Shown here piece by piece: positions 60,035 through 64,000 of a DNA stretch of 64,000 nucleotides. A model generated the notes under the pieces. That model was not told where the DNA came from, searched no databases, and saw nothing but the letters and a program-made list of their open reading frames with translations. Source of the stretch: JANXSS01 sp040385645 (GTDB lineage: Bacteria; Pseudomonadota; Gammaproteobacteria; Burkholderiales; Burkholderiaceae_D); NCBI GenBank assembly GCA_040385645.1, contig JAZKGZ010000010.1, positions 62,001 to 126,000 on the forward strand. The letters are read 5' to 3'. A program made the position numbers and the translations under genes. Every line of letters starts with the position of its first letter. The first letter of the stretch is position 1.

Positions 60035-62182
60035 GTGAGAACCCGACAATCCAGCAAGACGGCACCAATCGCCGCCGCTACCAAGTCGGACGCGGTGATC
60101 GAAGGTATCGAGCGAGGCGCTGGGCATGGTTTTGCGTGCAGCGATTCACTCGCGAGGTCGGATGCCGCCGGCTCCCGAGCCCGATTGCCTAAGCGCGTTC
60201 GTAACGTGGCAGGCGATGCAGGCAGATCGGCTGAACTCATCGATCTGCCTGCGGAAATAATCACCAAGATTGCTGCGAATTTTGTACAGGGTACGCCCGA
60301 CGCTGTGCGTCTTGCGGTCACCAACAATGCAACGATTTTTTCGGCTTTGCAACATCGCGTCAAGCTCGACCGCTGCGTCGTTCGGTTGGACGCGCTCGTA
60401 CGCAGCGGCCTGACCGGTGACGGCGTACCGTACGCGTTCATGAGTGTACTGAATCAGCTTCGAGGCCTACCGCCACAATCGCAACTCGATTTGATGCGGC
60501 ACGTATCCGAGGCGATGCTGAAATATGCGGTCAAGCCCCAGATCAATCTCAACGAGCCAATTCGAATATTTTGCGGCTTGAGCACGAAGTTTGCACGCCC
60601 TGAAAATTTTTTCCAACTGTCCGAATGTGTCAGTCAAATGTTGCAAGCGCCTCCGATGCGTTCTTACACTGCAACATTCCTTGCTGGCTCGATGCATCGC
60701 AAGCATTTGGAAGATACCTACAAATGGTATTGCAACGCTCAACTAGAAATTTTGAAAAACAAAGCTAGCCAGTTGGCACGGTACATCCCAGACGGTCCAG
60801 GCTCTCAGAGCGGCATCGCCCAGGCTTATGCGACAGCGCACGGCGGATTGGCACGGAGCTTACACATCATCGCCAGCGATAGTGGGCGCATGGATACCTG
60901 GATTCGGTTTTACGACATGACTCGAACGGGCGACGCGCAGCATCATTTTCCGCTGTTGCAAAACCTCGCCGAAGCGATCGGTGATTTGCGATTGCCGCTA
61001 CATCGCAACACAGCGTTTGAGTGCGTGGTAGACCGACTCGTACAGCTGACATCCGTGCAACGCGCTACGCTGCTGCAAACGCTTGCAACGCACATCGGAA
61101 GACTTGAATCCCGCATGAAGCAACTGCCGGCATTCGACGCATTGCTCACGATTGCATTTAGTGAACCCGATACCGAAAAGCTTGCATGTATGCGGGCTGT
61201 TATCTCAACACTAGACCAGGAACTACCGGCACAGCGGTGGCCAATATTTGAAAAATTGTTGTCTGTAATCGATGTGCCCACGCGTCCGGCTGTCGAGAAA
61301 TCGACGTTGTTGGCTTCACTTGCTTCGGCACTGCGCCGCACACCGGCGGAGATCGAACATCCAGCTTCAATTTCGCATTTGCAGGCATTCGATGCCTTAT
61401 TGCAGGCGATAAAAAACCTTCCACCACAGCTGCAGCTTCAGCCAAGCCACGCGCTGGTCACGCGGTCGGGTCATATTCGCAACGATGCTGCGCGCCAGAT
61501 ACGCTTTGGAAATCTCGTCGATCTCGCAGCCGGAATCCCGGTGGAACACCGCATGCCGATGATCGATGCGTTGTTACGTCAGGCGTCGCATCAAAAACCG
61601 AATGTTGTATCCAGCCTGCACGCAGTCGTGAGATTGATCGCTGCACAGCCGTCTTGGGAGCAGATACCGCTGTTGGGCATGTTGTACGAGCAGATCGAAC
61701 CCGCTTCGAGCGCAATCAAATATGAATTGCTACAAGCCGGGGCACGTATGGGTGCCACGTTGCCGCCGGCGTCTCAGGTAGCGCTGATCGAACACGGTGG
61801 CACAGCGCTCATGGGGCTCGACGAACCATTTCTCGATGCGTACACCGAAACGCTGCTCGACGCAGCCGCAGCGCTGCCGCCACCGTTCAATACGCAAGGG
61901 TTGGAACGTATCTGCAATCGGCTTAACTCGACTGCAGACTATTTACAAGCGATCGTCGGTGCGGACAGCGAAGCAACATGGCTGCTCGTGAGTACTTTGC
62001 TAAAAATTTCGGCAAGATTGCCCAACCCACATCGCATTTGCCTGCTTGAAAAAGTAGTCGATGCTTCACGTGGTTTCGCTGCCGAGATACAGCCTCACTT
62101 ACAGGTCATGATCTCAAGCCATTTCGATGGTTTGCCGCCGGTTGAATCGGCAGGTTTGTACAACCGATTACGCGGTGTATGA
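60035..62182 (+). CDS. F-box/alpha-solenoid effector-like protein 3
   Basis: A 715-residue paralogue. The start is GTG 60035, with GAAGG upstream at good spacing, 31 bases after the previous stop. Residues 1-65 are disordered and basic. The F-box-like motif at 68-105 (LIDLPAEIITKIAANFVQGT then PDAVRLAVTNNATIFSAL) is closest to that of protein 1. Helical repeats follow, several with an LPPQSQ-, LPPASQ- or LPAQRW-type turn opening the helix pair (LRGLPPQSQLDLMRHVSEAM, LPPASQVALIEHGGTALMGL). The repeats look like an alpha-solenoid able to bind protein partners. Confidence 0.72.
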   Translation: MRTRQSSKTAPIAAATKSDAVIEGIERGAGHGFACSDSLARSDAAGSRARLPKRVRNVAGDAGRSAELIDLPAEIITKIAANFVQGTPDAVRLAVTNNATIFSALQHRVKLDRCVVRLDALVRSGLTGDGVPYAFMSVLNQLRGLPPQSQLDLMRHVSEAMLKYAVKPQINLNEPIRIFCGLSTKFARPENFFQLSECVSQMLQAPPMRSYTATFLAGSMHRKHLEDTYKWYCNAQLEILKNKASQLARYIPDGPGSQSGIAQAYATAHGGLARSLHIIASDSGRMDTWIRFYDMTRTGDAQHHFPLLQNLAEAIGDLRLPLHRNTAFECVVDRLVQLTSVQRATLLQTLATHIGRLESRMKQLPAFDALLTIAFSEPDTEKLACMRAVISTLDQELPAQRWPIFEKLLSVIDVPTRPAVEKSTLLASLASALRRTPAEIEHPASISHLQAFDALLQAIKNLPPQLQLQPSHALVTRSGHIRNDAARQIRFGNLVDLAAGIPVEHRMPMIDALLRQASHQKPNVVSSLHAVVRLIAAQPSWEQIPLLGMLYEQIEPASSAIKYELLQAGARMGATLPPASQVALIEHGGTALMGLDEPFLDAYTETLLDAAAALPPPFNTQGLERICNRLNSTADYLQAIVGADSEATWLLVSTLLKISARLPNPHRICLLEKVVDASRGFAAEIQPHLQVMISSHFDGLPPVESAGLYNRLRGV

Positions 62183-62222
62183 GGTTCATAAGGTTTATGA
62201 AACTTTTGAATGCAATAAATAA

Positions 62223-64000
62223 ATGAAGCGTCTAGAAACGAAGCTGCTTACTACCGTCCGGCATATCGCTGAAGGTACCGTCCCGGCCACGACACCGTAT
62301 GTCGAGGTTGGGCCCGGCAACCTGCCAAATGAGCGAGCGCCGCGCCGCGGCACCGTACTCGAACTTTCGGCTTTGGGCCGGCCCGGTGTTCGTGGGCAGA
62401 AATCGGTGCGTCCGGTGAGTATCGAGAGCTTGCCGAGCGAGGTGGTCGACCATATCGCAACGCATCTCGAAACCCGTGGCGATGATCTGAAAGCATTTTT
62501 CAGTACCACGCACAGCATACGGGCTTCGTTGGAGCAGTCGATCACAGCAGACAAACTTTGTTACGAGGCGATCAGGCTCAATCGCGTGTTGGATCGAGAC
62601 ATCGCTCCGGCGCTGTTGCGCATCGTCGAAGCTGCGAAACTGCTCTACCCGGTATCGCAGACCAAGATTCTGTGTCGGATACTCGATGCAATATTGATTT
62701 ATGCGCACAGGCGCGATTTCGACATCTGCGCACCGTTGCGCGAGGTGTTGCAAGCCGCCAAAGAACTGGTCGATCCGCTGGAACGGTATCGGGTTACGCA
62801 AGCTGCCAGCGTCGTGATGAATCATCAGCATTTCTATGCCCATGCCCTGGCGCTGGAAAATCGACCCCGCGACCGGCGTCGGCTGGAAAAAATCTATGTG
62901 TCGTTTGTGAAGGATCAAATCGATTTTCTGGAAAACCAGGCCGGCGTCGTCGCCAAAAAATTGCAACTTCAAGAACCGCCTACATTACTTCTTGGCAGAT
63001 CGCATACGCCGGCAAACGTGCGTGCCAAAATAGCAGGCGACTTAGCCAGCAGCCTCTATCTGATCCGGGACCCTGCGCGGCGTATGGCCCAATGGCTTAA
63101 ATTTTTTTCGGCTTCATATTGCGCCCAGCCGGAAGGCAGAGTCCATCTTCTGGAAGGATTGGCCGATGCTCTTCATAATTTCAGCGCCTCACTGATGAGG
63201 GAATCCGGGTTTTATCAATTGCTGCCTGAAATCGCGAAATTACCGCAGCGGGATATGTCATACGGCATCGGGCATGCCGGATTGCTGATGACCACCTTTC
63301 AAACCGATGCTGCACAACTGGCAGCATTTAAGGCTTTACGCAGGGTTGCAGATTCTGCACCCGCGCCAGTGCGGGTCGAATGTATAAAAGAGATGGTCGA
63401 CTTTCTGGAAACCAGCCCGCCGGATGCGACACCATCAATTTTTGCCTCGCTGTTGGTGCGCGCCGAAGGCGACCGCGCTCTTATGCGAGCGCCGCAGATA
63501 ACGGCGCTCGCCGAGGCCATTCGGCATTTGCCCGAGCATGCGCGCAATCTTGCATTTCAAAATACGTATAGAGCGATGCTTGCCCTGCCGCCGGAATTGC
63601 AATCCGAGCCCGCAGCGGCGCTTGCTAGTGCTTTGGCCGATCTCGCCCACGACAATTACGCCGATTATCAACTGCGCTTCGCTGACATGATGACCTATGC
63701 CGCCACGGTTGCGCCAAGCAGGCGAAAGCTGCTGGTGGAAAATATGGTCGCTCAACTCGAGGACCAGGCGCACCAGGTAGTGGAATGCCTGGATTATCGA
63801 GATGTTCTGGAACTGGTGGCCGAACAATCGCCATCGGAGCAAGTGCCGTTACTCGAAACGTGTTACCAGATTATTTCCACGCTCGACCACGACTGGATGA
63901 ATAAGCTGCTCGAAGCGACCAACCGTGTAGCCGACAAATTGCCGCCACGGTCACAAGCAATCCTGGCCGATGACGCGGCAAGGGTGGCGAAAGGTCTGGA
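62223..64000 (+). CDS. F-box/alpha-solenoid effector-like protein 4 (3' end missing)
   Basis: The frame opens at ATG 62223, 40 bases after the previous stop, and stays open to the right edge (592 complete codons seen). Residues 1-65 are disordered, with Pro, Arg and Gly. The F-box-like motif at 68-105 reads IESLPSEVVDHIATHLETRG then DDLKAFFSTTHSIRASLEQ and is the most canonical of the four. Helical repeats follow (LPQRDMSYGIGHAGLLM, LPEHARNLAFQNTYRAML, LPPELQSEPAAALASALADL). Because no stop is present, a search for complete frames would overlook it. Expected full length is about 700 residues from its paralogues. Confidence 0.72.
   Translation, partial: MKRLETKLLTTVRHIAEGTVPATTPYVEVGPGNLPNERAPRRGTVLELSALGRPGVRGQKSVRPVSIESLPSEVVDHIATHLETRGDDLKAFFSTTHSIRASLEQSITADKLCYEAIRLNRVLDRDIAPALLRIVEAAKLLYPVSQTKILCRILDAILIYAHRRDFDICAPLREVLQAAKELVDPLERYRVTQAASVVMNHQHFYAHALALENRPRDRRRLEKIYVSFVKDQIDFLENQAGVVAKKLQLQEPPTLLLGRSHTPANVRAKIAGDLASSLYLIRDPARRMAQWLKFFSASYCAQPEGRVHLLEGLADALHNFSASLMRESGFYQLLPEIAKLPQRDMSYGIGHAGLLMTTFQTDAAQLAAFKALRRVADSAPAPVRVECIKEMVDFLETSPPDATPSIFASLLVRAEGDRALMRAPQITALAEAIRHLPEHARNLAFQNTYRAMLALPPELQSEPAAALASALADLAHDNYADYQLRFADMMTYAATVAPSRRKLLVENMVAQLEDQAHQVVECLDYRDVLELVAEQSPSEQVPLLETCYQIISTLDHDWMNKLLEATNRVADKLPPRSQAILADDAARVAKGL

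Overview
The window comes from a betaproteobacterium, most likely order Burkholderiales. The reasons are the minor-pilin operon pilY1-pilE-fimT, a PpnN nucleosidase, a CopG regulator beside a PHB-depolymerase-family esterase, a glutathione-dependent formaldehyde operon and, above all, a Hrp type III secretion system (T3SS) laid out as in Ralstonia and Xanthomonas (Hrp group 2). I cannot fix the genus; Oxalobacteraceae or Burkholderiaceae are guesses. No rRNA, tRNA, CRISPR array, transposase or prophage gene was seen.

Layout. 1-7 kb: end of a type IV pilus minor-pilin operon, a GspE/PilB-type ATPase with c-di-GMP-sensing repeats, and a DUF883-like membrane protein. 7-13 kb: ppnN, then two regulators resembling HrpG (winged helix) and HrpB/HrpX (AraC type, 476 aa), and a TPR/NTF2-like exported protein. 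13-34 kb: the T3SS. A small PIP-box-controlled gene with a CesT-like chaperone comes first. Then sctC-sctD-two small genes-Hrp pilin-hrpB1-sctI-sctJ-sctK-sctL-sctN-sctO-sctT, a membrane PAS-GGDEF-EAL protein, and sctU-sctV-sctP-sctQ-sctR-sctS-hpaA-hpaB. Three plant-inducible-promoter boxes (TTCG-N16-TTCG followed by YANNNT) stand in front of the small gene, sctC and sctU. This gives a coherent HrpG to HrpB/X to PIP-box circuit.

34-49 kb is mostly housekeeping and accessory: a phospholipid operon (PAP2, lipid kinase, metallophosphoesterase), a self-regulated-looking CopG gene with palindromic operators, a PHB-depolymerase-like esterase, a 2Fe-2S ferredoxin, an S41 lipoprotein protease, a TonB receptor, frmB and frmA. 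A toxin-antitoxin island follows, with two RES/Xre pairs around a BrnTA pair, and then rpe.

49-64 kb is effector-like. A 672-residue protein ends in an OTU cysteine-protease (deubiquitinase-type) domain. After a four-domain beta/gamma-crystallin protein, a PilZ protein, Dps and a Lon-N-domain protein, an operon-like array of four paralogous genes begins and runs off the window. Each encodes a disordered N-terminus, one F-box-like motif and a long alpha-helical solenoid. Together the T3SS, the OTU protease and the F-box quartet suggest a bacterium that manipulates the ubiquitin system of a eukaryotic host. The F-box-solenoid array is the strongest candidate for an undescribed system here.
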